DNA of 64,000 bases from Oscillospiraceae bacterium (GTDB lineage: Bacteria > Bacillota > Clostridia > Oscillospirales > Oscillospiraceae). This document shows, one piece after another, positions 16,290 to 24,000 of the stretch. The stretch is taken from positions 1-64,000 of the forward strand of contig CAJTEA010000014.1 in the NCBI GenBank assembly GCA_910575265.1, written 5' to 3'. The notes beneath the pieces were generated by a model. It was not told the DNA's origin, searched no databases, and worked only from the letters and a program-made list of their open reading frames with translations. The translations under genes and the position numbers were made by a program. Each line of letters opens with the position of its first letter. Within the stretch, counting starts at the first letter, position 1.

Positions 16290-17144
16290 TTATTTCTTTT
16301 GAATCTGGTTCCGGGCCCGCCACTCCCGGGGCGGCATGCCGTAGCGCTGCCGGAAGGCACGGGAGAAGTGGAGCTGGTTGGGATAGCCGCACATGCTGGA
16401 GATATCCCCGATGGACTTGCCGGTGCCCTTCATCAGATCGGCGGCCTTGGACAGCCGCAGACGGATGAGAAACTCCTGGGGCGGACAGCCCATGCTGTCC
16501 TTGAACAGCTTGCTGAAATAGCTGCGATTCAGCTTGCACACGTTGGCCATATCCTCCACGGTGATCTCCCGGGAGTAGTTCTGCTCCATAAAGGTAATGG
16601 CCTCCTGGATGTAGAAATCTCTCAGCTGTCCGCCCCGCAGCTCCCGGCGGGTGGCGGAGGACTGGATTAGGCCGTCCAGAAACAGGCACAGGTGCCCCAC
16701 CAGGTGGAGGGGGGATTCGTTGGAGTGGCTGGCGATATAGGCCATGGTGTCCCCCACCCCCTGTCCCCGCTCGGGAGTGAGCGGGCGGTAGATGGGCTGT
16801 GCCGGGCTCAGCCCGGCGCGGTCCACGTATTCGGCAACCCGCAGGCCGTCGAACTCCAGCCAGGCGTATTTCCAGGGGTTGCTCTCATGGGCGCAGTAGG
16901 TGGTGACCTGACCGGGGAAGATGAGAAAGCCCTGGCCCGGCGACAGCTGGTACACCCGGCTCACCCCGTTCTGATCCGCGGCGTCCAGCTGCCCCTGGCC
17001 TGAGTACACATAGTGGAACAGGTAGTGGTTGCGGACGAAGGGACCGTAGGAATGAAGCGGCGCGCACTGTTCCTTGCCGTATTGAAACAGCCGCAGATCC
17101 AAAAAATTCTCGTTGGGGAAAACGGAAAAAGAGAAGTCGTCCAT
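16290..17144 (-). CDS. AraC family transcriptional regulator
   Basis: This protein of about 284 residues has an N-terminal cupin-like ligand domain (GQGFLIFPGQVTTYCAH, then WKYAWLEFDG). The C-terminal AraC DNA-binding domain has two helix-turn-helices (ITVEDMANVCKLNRSYFSKL; IGDISSMCGYPNQLHFSRAF) and ends PPREWRARNQIQKK. It probably controls sugar utilisation, as most members with this architecture do. The ATG at 17144 follows GAGAGGG; a GTG four codons upstream is less likely. It converges on the amidase gene, and no obvious target gene is adjacent. Confidence 0.9.
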   Translation of the reverse strand: MDDFSFSVFPNENFLDLRLFQYGKEQCAPLHSYGPFVRNHYLFHYVYSGQGQLDAADQNGVSRVYQLSPGQGFLIFPGQVTTYCAHESNPWKYAWLEFDGLRVAEYVDRAGLSPAQPIYRPLTPERGQGVGDTMAYIASHSNESPLHLVGHLCLFLDGLIQSSATRRELRGGQLRDFYIQEAITFMEQNYSREITVEDMANVCKLNRSYFSKLFKDSMGCPPQEFLIRLRLSKAADLMKGTGKSIGDISSMCGYPNQLHFSRAFRQRYGMPPREWRARNQIQKK

Positions 17145-17280
17145 GCCAATGCACACCCTCTCATAGATTAGAGGATACTATATCACAAGTTCGGCGAAAA
17201 ACCAACCGTTTTTCCGTGGTTTCCTCCGGCTTTTCGCCAAAAACAAGAGGTGTGTTTTGGTAAAACAGCCAAAACCGGTC

Positions 17281-17400
17281 TTACGCGGTCAGGGCCAGCT
17301 CCTCCCGGGCCTCCTTCTCGTTGTCGGCGGAGAAGCAAAACCGCCCCGCCCAGTCGTAAACTTCTACGTGACCTCTGACCCAAATAATGTTATAATCCAT
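17281..17400 (-). CDS. Small conserved-looking protein of unknown function
   Basis: This 39-residue ORF reads MDYNIIWVRGHVEVYDWAGR, then FCFSADNEKEAREEL, with AAAGGAG nine bases before the ATG. The strand-turn-strand pattern ending in an amphipathic helix looks like a folded mini-domain. I recall similar short proteins from related gut bacteria but cannot name a characterised family. Confidence 0.6.
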   Translation of the reverse strand: MDYNIIWVRGHVEVYDWAGRFCFSADNEKEAREELALTA

Positions 17401-17532
17401 AGTGTCCTGCTCCTTTCCTGTATTGTAATTGCAGTATACAGGAGGAACGGTCCTATAAACCGGACTTTTTCGTGGGAGGCCCGTTCGGCCGCGCGTTTTC
17501 AGGAAGGGAAGATAAATAAGGAGGCGGACGCT

Positions 17533-18129
17533 GTGATTGAGATGATCGGATATCTTGGCTCTGTTCTGGTGGTAGTTTCCATGCTGATGTCGTCTGTGGT
17601 CAGGCTGCGGGTCATCAACACCATAGGCAGCGGGATTTTCGCGGCCTACGCCCTGATGATCCACTCCTACCCCACGGCGCTGATGAACGCCTGCCTGGTG
17701 GGGATCAACGTCTATAATCTGGCTCGGCTGCGGCAGAGCGACCGGAGCTACGCGCTGGTGGAAGGCGCTCAGGGAGACAGCCTGCTGCGCTATCTGCTGG
17801 CCTGTTATCGGGAGGATATCCGGACCTATTTTCCGGGATTTACAGAGGACGCGGCGGCGGACCGGGCTTATATCGTCTGCTGCGGCGGCAATCCAGCCGG
17901 CATTTTGCTGGGGATGGACGATGGGCAGGGGACGCTGCGGGTCACGCTGGATTACTCTACGCCCACCTACCGGGACTGTTCCATCGGCGCCTATCTGTAC
18001 GCGAAGCTCCCGGCGAAGGGAATCCATACCCTGGTCTTCGGGGAGGACGGGTCACAGGCCCATGCCGCCTATCTGACCAAAATGGGCTTTGTCAGAGAAC
18101 AGGGCGTTTATGTCAAGCATCTGGACTGA
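17533..18129 (+). CDS. YgjV-like membrane domain fused to a GNAT-like domain
   Basis: This 198-residue protein starts at a GTG with AAGGAGG eight bases upstream. Residues 1-75 form three short transmembrane helices like the YgjV inner-membrane family (MIGYLGSVLVVVSMLMSS, VINTIGSGIFAAYALM, ALMNACLVGINVYNL). Residues from about 95 resemble a GNAT acyltransferase: AYIVCCGGNPAGILLG, the YRDCSIGAYLYAKLP helix and YLTKMGFVREQGVYVKHL. The acyl-CoA loop is not clearly conserved, so catalysis is uncertain. No substrate can be proposed. Confidence 0.72.
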   Translation: MIEMIGYLGSVLVVVSMLMSSVVRLRVINTIGSGIFAAYALMIHSYPTALMNACLVGINVYNLARLRQSDRSYALVEGAQGDSLLRYLLACYREDIRTYFPGFTEDAAADRAYIVCCGGNPAGILLGMDDGQGTLRVTLDYSTPTYRDCSIGAYLYAKLPAKGIHTLVFGEDGSQAHAAYLTKMGFVREQGVYVKHLD

Positions 18130-18151
18130 ATGGCGGAAGGAGGAAATTTAA

Positions 18152-18313
18152 TTGGACACCATCTTTTACACAGTCCGCTCCATCAACGGCGATTACGCCG
18201 ACCTGATGACAGACGGCGGCATGGAGCACTCCATCACCATGTTTCTGCTCCCCGAGGGTACTACGGTGGGCAGCCGGCTGAAGCTGGAGAACTTCCAATG
18301 GGAGCTGGTATGA
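18152..18313 (+). CDS. Small protein of unknown function (DUF3006-like)
   Basis: This 53-residue ORF starts with TTG after GGAGG and an eight-base spacer. The pattern INGDYADLMTDGG, then ITMFLLPEGTTVGSRLKLEN resembles small beta-barrel proteins of the DUF3006 type. It follows the membrane/GNAT fusion gene by 22 bases and ends right before a strong terminator, so both are probably one transcript. Confidence 0.6.
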   Translation: MDTIFYTVRSINGDYADLMTDGGMEHSITMFLLPEGTTVGSRLKLENFQWELV

Positions 18314-18314
18314 G

Positions 18315-18355
18315 GAAATCCCGGTCTCACGACCGGGATTTCGCGGCTGTTTTTT
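18315..18355 (+). terminator. Rho-independent terminator
   Basis: Stem GAAATCCCGGTC/GACCGGGATTTC (18315-18326, 18331-18342) with loop TCAC, followed eight bases later by six Ts (18350-18355). It ends the plus-strand unit from 17533. Confidence 0.8.
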
Positions 18356-18373
18356 GACGCTCCCCCTGAGCGT

Positions 18374-18943
18374 TCAGGAAATGTTATGGAAGCTGTTCCG
18401 CACCAGCTGATCCGGCAGCTGTCCAACCGGGATCATTGGAGCGGGGGCCGGGTCATAGGGGGCGATGGATTTTTCAAACCAGAGCAGATCAATCCACCGG
18501 CCGTTTTTATAGCCCGCCTTTTGCTGGACGCCCATGAGACGGAAGCCGAGGGACCGGTGCAGACCCTCGCTGGCGGGGTTGGGGCTGGATACCAGGCCGT
18601 AGACCGTCCGCGCCCCCTGGAGGCGCAGCAGCTCCATCAGCACACCGTACAGCCGCCGACCCAGACCCTGTCCCACCGCGTCCGGGTGAAGGTAGATGGA
18701 CAGCTCCGCACCCCAGCTGTAGGCCGCCCGCTCCGCGATCCGGTGGGCGTAGGCATAGCCCAGAAGCTGCCCATCTTCCTCCGCGGCGAGATAGGGGTAG
18801 ATCTCCGAAATGGAGGACACCCGCCGAGCAAATTCCTCCTGGCTGGGCAGGACGTACTCAAAGGTGATTTCCGTGGAAATGTACCGCTCGTAGATGGACA
18901 GGAGGGAGGGGACATCCTCCGGGAACACAAACCGAAGATTCAT
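18374..18943 (-). CDS. GNAT acetyltransferase, phosphinothricin acetyltransferase-like
   Basis: This 189-residue GNAT enzyme has PEDVPSLLSIYERYISTEITF at the start, LGYAYAHRIAERAAYSWGAE, and the acetyl-CoA loop AVGQGLGRRLYGVL. The C-terminal LHRSLGFRLMGVQQKAGYKN is the signature of the PAT/MnaT group. Members acetylate phosphinothricin, methionine sulfone/sulfoximine or amino acids with acetyl-CoA. The ATG overlaps the stop of a tiny upstream ORF by four bases. Its physiological substrate is more likely an amino-acid analogue than the herbicide. Confidence 0.88.
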   Translation of the reverse strand: MNLRFVFPEDVPSLLSIYERYISTEITFEYVLPSQEEFARRVSSISEIYPYLAAEEDGQLLGYAYAHRIAERAAYSWGAELSIYLHPDAVGQGLGRRLYGVLMELLRLQGARTVYGLVSSPNPASEGLHRSLGFRLMGVQQKAGYKNGRWIDLLWFEKSIAPYDPAPAPMIPVGQLPDQLVRNSFHNIS

Positions 18944-19053
18944 GACGCGCGCCTCTTATGACGCGTGGCCCCCCCTAAGATTTCATCCTTTTGCTGTGCC
19001 GGTTTTTGGCCGATCAACTGGCCGATTGCCATCAGGTCTTTTTCATCCGGCAT
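18940..19053 (-). CDS. Tiny ORF upstream of the acetyltransferase
   Basis: This 37-residue ORF begins MPDEKDLMAIGQLIG after AGGGGGG and ends with TGA overlapping the acetyltransferase ATG (ATGA), so it may couple translation. The C-terminus is basic (TRHKRRAS). No homology is recognised, and the G-run could be chance in a GC-rich region. Confidence 0.42.
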   Translation of the reverse strand: MPDEKDLMAIGQLIGQKPAQQKDEILGGATRHKRRAS

Positions 19054-19087
19054 GGTAATCCCCCCTGTCTCAAAGATTCTGGCGCCA

Positions 19088-20566
19088 TTATACCGCGGCG
19101 GCTGGAGGACTGTCAATCCTGTCTATAGGACAGGCCGGCAGGACGACGGTGATCCGGGTGCCCACATCCGGGCGGGACACCACCTCAAACCAGCCGCCGT
19201 GGCGCTCCACAATCCATTTGGCGATGGAAAGCCCCAGGCCCGTTCCGCCGGTTTTCCGGTCCCGGGACTGGTCAGTGCGGTAAAACCGCTCGAAAATGTG
19301 GGGGATACCTTCGGGGGGAATGCCCATACCCTCGTCCTGAACCGTGAGGCGGACATGTCCTCCGGTCCGGGTCACCCGGAGGTACACCCGTCCCTGGGGG
19401 GGGCTGTATTTCAGGCTGTTGTCCATCAGGATACGCAGCACCTGCTTCATCAGGCCGGGATCAGCATATATGCTGATGGGATCCTCCCCCCAGCGGGGGA
19501 GGAAGGCGCGCTCCGGGTGGATCATCTCCTCCTCCTGGAGGACCTCGCCGGCCAGGGCGGTCAAATCCAGCGGCTCCATCTTCACCGGCTGGGAGTCGTT
19601 GTCTCCCCGGGCCAGGAAGAGCAGCTGTTCCACCAGCCGCTCCATGGAGGAGGCCTCCCCCCGGATGGCGTCGATGGATTCCTGAAGGGCCTCCGGATCG
19701 CTCTTTCCCCAGCGGTCCAGCAGGGCGGCGTAGCCCTGGATCACAGCGATGGGGGTGCGCAGCTCATGGCTGGCGTCGGAGACGAAGCGCATCTGGGCGC
19801 TGTAGGCCTGGTTCACCCGGTCCATCATCTCATTGATGGACTGGGCCAGGGAGCGCAGCTCCTTTTGGGTTGGGGGCAGGTCGACGCGGCTGTCCAGGTG
19901 GGCGGCGTCGATTTTGTCCAGCTCACCGGCCAGGCTCTCGATCTCCCGCTTGGACATGTGGGTCATGGAGTTGAGCCGGGCCGCGGTGGCGGCCAGGTCC
20001 TGAATGGGCCGCAGCACCTTTCGGATGGAGCGGTTGCTGCGAAACAGGTTGGAGATCAGAGACAGCCCCTGACAGACCAGAATCACAACCCCCGCCCAGT
20101 ACAGGCTCTTAAAAATGCCGGAGGTATCCACCGTGACAGCGTAGGGCTGGCGGTCGTTGGGCATTTCGATGGTATAATAGCTGGACAGGTCCCAGGCGCG
20201 CCGCCCCCCCTGGGTCTCCTGGCGGTTGGGGAACAGCGGGAAGGCGCCGGCGGCGGTGTTATCCCCGTAGGGCTCCCGGTCCAGAGGGGTGATGGTGTAA
20301 TCGCTGGCCTCCATCCAGGGGAGGGCGTCCTCGGTCGGGACGCCCCGCTGGTTTACCAGGCTCACAACGTCGGCGCAGCGGTTCTCCGCGTAGATAAATA
20401 TCCCTGAGACGGCCAGAACCAGCAGGAGCAGATCCATCACCAGGAAAATGCCCAGCTGCCGCAGAAAGAAGCCGATATTCAGGCGGAGCGCCAGGGAGGA
20501 GTCCCGGGCCGCCGCGATGGGGTCCGCCGCCGGCGGGGTCTGGAAGCGATGTCGTTTTCGTACCAT
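19088..20566 (-). CDS. Sensor histidine kinase (HAMP, HisKA, HATPase_c)
   Basis: This 492-residue kinase has a first transmembrane helix near residues 35-58 (FLVMDLLLLVLAVSGIFIY). An extracytoplasmic sensor of about 100 residues and a second helix (WAGVVILVCQGLSLI) follow. Then come a HAMP region, HisKA with SDASHELRTPIAVIQGYAAL and HATPase motifs (MDNSLKYSPP, DEGMGIPPE, GGTGLGLSIAKWI). It is the kinase partner of the OmpR-type regulator encoded two genes upstream; a flavodoxin gene lies between them. The signal is unknown. Confidence 0.92.
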   Translation of the reverse strand: MVRKRHRFQTPPAADPIAAARDSSLALRLNIGFFLRQLGIFLVMDLLLLVLAVSGIFIYAENRCADVVSLVNQRGVPTEDALPWMEASDYTITPLDREPYGDNTAAGAFPLFPNRQETQGGRRAWDLSSYYTIEMPNDRQPYAVTVDTSGIFKSLYWAGVVILVCQGLSLISNLFRSNRSIRKVLRPIQDLAATAARLNSMTHMSKREIESLAGELDKIDAAHLDSRVDLPPTQKELRSLAQSINEMMDRVNQAYSAQMRFVSDASHELRTPIAVIQGYAALLDRWGKSDPEALQESIDAIRGEASSMERLVEQLLFLARGDNDSQPVKMEPLDLTALAGEVLQEEEMIHPERAFLPRWGEDPISIYADPGLMKQVLRILMDNSLKYSPPQGRVYLRVTRTGGHVRLTVQDEGMGIPPEGIPHIFERFYRTDQSRDRKTGGTGLGLSIAKWIVERHGGWFEVVSRPDVGTRITVVLPACPIDRIDSPPAAAV

Positions 20567-20587
20567 GGGAGCCGCCTCCTTTCGGCT

Positions 20588-21091
20588 TTACCGCTCTTTC
20601 ATCCATTCGCGAATGGTATCCAGGTTCTCAAAGGCCACAAAGCTGCCGCCTCCGACCAGCATCTGGTACTGGGCCTCCTCCTCCGGAGTGCGGCGGCTTC
20701 CCTTGTCCCGCAGAGCCTCCCGGGTGGACCTGGTGACCATGTTCACCATTCGGCGCTTGAGCCAGCCCGCCTTTTTAGGGGCCCAGCCGCCCTGGAGGTA
20801 GAAGATGGGGGCGTCGGGGACGTAGTTTGCTTTGGACAGGGTTTCCAGCACCTGGGGGGAGGCGGGGGACATGCCCACGCCGCACACGCCCTTGACGGCA
20901 AATTGTTTCACCGCCCGGTCGATTCCTGTGATGTGGCCCGCCATGAGCGGCCCCATAAAGAAGACGGACTCCCCGGGCCCCACCTTGCCCTGGGCTTCCG
21001 AAAGGGGGCAGACCTTCATGTGTTCCGCCTTGCCCAGCATTTCGGCGTACTCCCTGGTAAAGCCGGTATTGGAACGGTATACAATCACCAT
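20588..21091 (-). CDS. Flavodoxin-domain protein
   Basis: This 167-residue protein starts MVIVYRSNTGFTREYAEML, a flavodoxin FMN-phosphate loop variant (SNTGFT). VFFMGPLMAGHITGIDRAVK and VCGVGMSPASPQVLETL follow, similar to HemG-like flavodoxins. The C-terminal half is basic (KKAGWLKRRMVNMVTRSTRE). It may donate electrons or act as a redox sensor. The start codon overlaps the response regulator stop; the second of two adjacent ATGs fits the GGAGG spacing better. Placement between a regulator and its kinase is unusual and suggests redox input. Confidence 0.78.
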   Translation of the reverse strand: MVIVYRSNTGFTREYAEMLGKAEHMKVCPLSEAQGKVGPGESVFFMGPLMAGHITGIDRAVKQFAVKGVCGVGMSPASPQVLETLSKANYVPDAPIFYLQGGWAPKKAGWLKRRMVNMVTRSTREALRDKGSRRTPEEEAQYQMLVGGGSFVAFENLDTIREWMKER

Positions 21092-21774
21092 CATGACTCC
21101 TCCTTGATCACATAGCCAACTCCCCGGACGGTGTGGATCAGCTTGAGCCCGAAGGCGTCGTCCAGCTTGGAGCGCAGAAAGCGGATATAGACATCCACCG
21201 AATTGGTCTCGCCTACAAAATCGAAGCCCCATACCGCGTCCAGAAGAGCCTCGCGGGTGAGCACGCGGTCTTTGTTTTCCAGCAGACAGCGCAGCAGATC
21301 AAACTCCTTTTTGGTCAGCTCCACGCTCTGCCCCCGCACGGCGACCTGATGCTTATCCACATCCATGACCAGCGGCCCCACTGCCAGAGGGATGTTCTGA
21401 CCGCCCGGGCCGCCCTTGCCCCGCAGCGCGGCCCGAATCCGGGCCAGCAGCTCCTCAATGGCAAAGGGCTTGGTGATATAGTCGTCCGCGCCGGAGTCCA
21501 GTCCGGCCACCTTGTCCACCACGCTGTCCCTTGCGGTTAACATAATGACCGGAACCTGGCTGTCCCGCCGCAGGCGGCGCAGCACCTCCATCCCAGACAG
21601 CTGGGGCAGCATAATGTCTAGCAGGATCAGGTCGAAGGCTCCGCTCTGGGCCAGCTCCAGGCCCTTCCGCCCATCGAAAGCCTTTTCCACCTCATAGCCC
21701 TCATATTTCAGCTCCATTTCCACCATCCGGGCCAGCTTTTCTTCATCCTCCACCAGCAGAACGCGTTCCGCCAT
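21091..21774 (-). CDS. OmpR-family response regulator
   Basis: This 227-residue regulator has a complete receiver domain: acidic pair VEDEEK, phospho-acceptor in LILLDIMLPQLSG, Thr in MLTARDS and Lys in YITKPFAIEEL. A winged helix follows with LTKKEFDLLRCLLENKDRVL and NSVDVYIRFLRSKLD. The start at 21774 has GAGGAG eight bases upstream. A GTG at 21783 overlaps the previous stop. It belongs to the operon from 22379 to 19088. Direct repeats upstream of the operon (22459-22477) have the 11-bp spacing typical of this class, so autoregulation is likely. Confidence 0.93.
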   Translation of the reverse strand: MAERVLLVEDEEKLARMVEMELKYEGYEVEKAFDGRKGLELAQSGAFDLILLDIMLPQLSGMEVLRRLRRDSQVPVIMLTARDSVVDKVAGLDSGADDYITKPFAIEELLARIRAALRGKGGPGGQNIPLAVGPLVMDVDKHQVAVRGQSVELTKKEFDLLRCLLENKDRVLTREALLDAVWGFDFVGETNSVDVYIRFLRSKLDDAFGLKLIHTVRGVGYVIKEES

Positions 21775-21779
21775 GGTCC

Positions 21780-22379
21780 TCACTCCTCGTTGTCAGTATG
21801 CTTGTCGTGCTGGGTACGCAGCTCGTCCATGACCTGGCGGCCCAGGTCGGCGGCGGTGTCGGCCACCGAGCCGATCATGCTGTTCAGGTCGTCCCGCTCC
21901 AGGTCGGGGCCGGAAAAGCGGTAGCGGAAGCCCAGGAAGAGCCCCAGAATCAGGATGGGGATTGTCACCTGGGGGACGCAGCACAGCAGCAGGAGCAGGA
22001 TCAGCACCGGCAGGGCGGTGATGGGCTGGCCCTTCCGCCAGATTTCCAGCTCGTTGTCCACCAGCCAGCGGCGCAGGGTATGGAAGAACCGCTTCACGCC
22101 TCCCGGACCGGACCGGGGCGGCTTGGCGGACTTTTTCGCCTTCTCCCGCTGAACCGGAAGCTGAGTGGGCAGCGGCTGCTCAGCGGCCGGCGGAGGGGGG
22201 GCCTCGCTTTTGGTGGAGTAGTAGGCGCCCTCCTCCCGGGGGATGATTCCCTTCTCTTCCAGGTAGATCAGCGCGTCCAGCATGTTGCCGCCGCTGTACT
22301 CCAGCGCCTCCTTGGCCTGGGCGTAGGTGACATTGGCCTTTTGCTTCAGGCGTTCCGCCATTTCCAGTGTAATTTCCAT
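21780..22379 (-). CDS. UBA/TS-N-like domain membrane protein (DUF4342-type)
   Basis: This 199-residue protein begins with a three-helix UBA/TS-N-like domain (MEITLEMAERLKQKANVTYA, then EALEYSGGNMLDALIYLEE). A Pro/Lys-rich linker follows, then a transmembrane segment (ITALPVLILLLLLCCVPQVT) and a second hydrophobic stretch before a charged tail. The N-terminal part matches DUF4342, found in clostridial proteins next to two-component systems. It may tether or modulate the system at the membrane. It is first in the operon. Confidence 0.78.
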   Translation of the reverse strand: MEITLEMAERLKQKANVTYAQAKEALEYSGGNMLDALIYLEEKGIIPREEGAYYSTKSEAPPPPAAEQPLPTQLPVQREKAKKSAKPPRSGPGGVKRFFHTLRRWLVDNELEIWRKGQPITALPVLILLLLLCCVPQVTIPILILGLFLGFRYRFSGPDLERDDLNSMIGSVADTAADLGRQVMDELRTQHDKHTDNEE

Positions 22380-22458
22380 GATAACGGCTCCTTTCTCCGG
22401 GCCATGGTTTTTTACGGTGTCAAGTGTATCACGGCCGGCTTGAAAGACCGTTTAGCTT

Positions 22459-22477
22459 TCATTAAAGTTTTCTTAAA
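22459..22477 (-). promoter_or_regulatory. Direct repeats, probable OmpR-type regulator site
   Basis: On the minus strand TTTAAGA and TTTAATG are repeated with 11-bp phasing, the usual arrangement for dimers of OmpR-type regulators. The site lies about 80 bases before the operon that encodes such a regulator and near a TATAAT-like sequence. Confidence 0.5.
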
Positions 22478-22489
22478 TTTGGGCCGCCC

Positions 22490-22518
22490 TTGCCCAAATG
22501 ATTATACTATGATATAAT
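22490..22518 (+). promoter_or_regulatory. SigA promoter of the secreted protein gene
   Basis: TTGCCC and a perfect TATAAT are separated by 17 bp, about 35 bases before the start codon at 22554. Confidence 0.85.
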
Positions 22519-22553
22519 TGGGAACGCAATCAAAAAGAAAAGGGAGGAGCGTT

Positions 22554-23720
22554 ATGAAGAAAAAACGCCGTATACTGTCCTGGCTGATGGCTGTGGCGCT
22601 CTTCACGGCGCTCTCCCTGCCCATGCCCGTGTCGGCGGCCAACCTGTACTTTACCGCCATTAACAACAGCGTGGCCTTTCTGACCTCAGATACCATGCCC
22701 CTGTGGTATAACGGGACGATCTATGTGCCCTATACCGTCTTTGACGCCAGTCTGAACGGCATTGGCGTCAGCCTGGGGTTGAACGCCAGCTACAACCGCG
22801 GCAGCAACCTGCTGACCCTGTTTAATCTACAGCAGATGCTGGTGTTCGACCTGAACAACGGCACCTGCCGGGACGAGATAACCGGAGTAGTCTATTCCGC
22901 CCGGGCCATTATGAGCAACGGAAAGCCCTATCTGGCCCTGAACACGGTGTGTACCTTCTTCGATCTGGAGTACAGCTACAGTCAGCTGCCCTACATTCCG
23001 CAGGGCTATCTGGTGCGCGTCAAAAACGCGGACGCAGTGCTGGACGACACCAGCTTCATTGATCAGGCCCAGGATCTGATCGGCATGCGGCTTCAGGAGT
23101 ACACCCAGAGCCTCAGTCCCGCCGGGACCACCGCCAATCCTACCCCCGGAACCGGCGCTGCCTCCCGGCCCAACACGCAGACCCCGGTGGATGAGTCCAA
23201 TACCGCCACCTACCTGGCCTTCCGCTGCGGGAGCGGGACCGGGGTGGAGGGGATTCTGAGCGCCCTGGAGAACGGCGGGCGCCGCGCGGTTTTTTTCCTG
23301 ACGCCGGAGGTACTGGATACGGAACGGGATCTGGTCCGCCGCATGTTGGGCACCGGCCACAGTGTGGGCATTCTGGCCGACGGAGAGGACCCGGCGGCGG
23401 AGCTGGAGTGGGGCCGTCTGCTTTTGGAGGAGCTGACCCACACCCGGACCACGCTTGCCTATGTGCCCTCCGGGCAGGCGGCGGAGCTGGAACAGGCGGG
23501 CTGGGTATGCTGGCGGGAAACCGCTCTGCTGGAGCCGGACTCCGCCGTGAGTCCCGCCGCGTTCAGCTCTGACGCGGTCAGCCGTCTTGGTGGCCGGAAG
23601 GACACGGTCTATCTCACCCTGGAGGCGGGGGAGGATACTGCCCGCGTGCTGTCCACCCTGCTGCGCTATCTGGGAGAAAAACGCTTTGTGGTGGATATCC
23701 CCGTGGAGACAAGATTGTGA
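22554..23720 (+). CDS. Secreted protein: copper-amine-oxidase-like N-domain and degenerate NodB-like domain
   Basis: This 388-residue protein has a signal peptide (KKKRRILSWLMAVALFTALS, cleavage near VSA-AN). A domain of about 130 residues follows that resembles the copper amine oxidase N-terminal (stalk) domain (NGTIYVPYTVFDASL, NGKPYLALNTVCTFFDLEY). After a Pro/Thr linker, residues from about 210 resemble a polysaccharide deacetylase fold (RRAVFFLTPEVL, MLGTGHSVGILADG). The catalytic TFDDG motif is replaced by AFRCGSG, so deacetylation is unlikely. It could be a cell-wall-binding pseudoenzyme. GGAGG lies six bases before the ATG, and a strong promoter precedes it. Confidence 0.8.
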   Translation: MKKKRRILSWLMAVALFTALSLPMPVSAANLYFTAINNSVAFLTSDTMPLWYNGTIYVPYTVFDASLNGIGVSLGLNASYNRGSNLLTLFNLQQMLVFDLNNGTCRDEITGVVYSARAIMSNGKPYLALNTVCTFFDLEYSYSQLPYIPQGYLVRVKNADAVLDDTSFIDQAQDLIGMRLQEYTQSLSPAGTTANPTPGTGAASRPNTQTPVDESNTATYLAFRCGSGTGVEGILSALENGGRRAVFFLTPEVLDTERDLVRRMLGTGHSVGILADGEDPAAELEWGRLLLEELTHTRTTLAYVPSGQAAELEQAGWVCWRETALLEPDSAVSPAAFSSDAVSRLGGRKDTVYLTLEAGEDTARVLSTLLRYLGEKRFVVDIPVETRL

Positions 23721-23775
23721 GGGCCTGTACATGGACGGGGCGGGAATTTTCGCGGGGAAAATTTGATCTGGAAAG

Positions 23776-23804
23776 TTTACAAACAGAGGAAAACGTGATA
23801 CACT
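23776..23804 (+). promoter_or_regulatory. Promoter candidate 1 for nifJ
   Basis: TTTACA and TACACT are 17 bp apart, about 195 bases before the nifJ start. Confidence 0.55.
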
Positions 23805-23905
23805 AAGCCTCGTATGAGTACTCTAAGCTGCACCCTGTCTGCGGGGCGGCGCGGGCCGGCTCCGACATAACTGTTTGCCTATAATGATTATAACTATTTT
23901 GGCAA

Positions 23906-23934
23906 TTGGTTCGATTGGGACAGGCCTGTAAAAT
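23906..23934 (+). promoter_or_regulatory. Promoter candidate 2 for nifJ
   Basis: TTGGTT and TAAAAT are 17 bp apart, about 65 bases before the nifJ start. An AT-rich patch and TTGCC/GGCAA arms lie just upstream, but no known operator was recognised. Confidence 0.55.
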
Positions 23935-24000
23935 AGACAGAGAAGCGCAAATCCTCATACAGCAAGTTATGTAAATTTAGGAAGAAAGTAGGGAACCTCT

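Noticed and set aside
18965-20407. A 480-codon plus-strand frame opposite the histidine kinase
   Set aside because: The minus strand encodes a full histidine kinase with all motifs; the plus frame shows no recognisable sequence.
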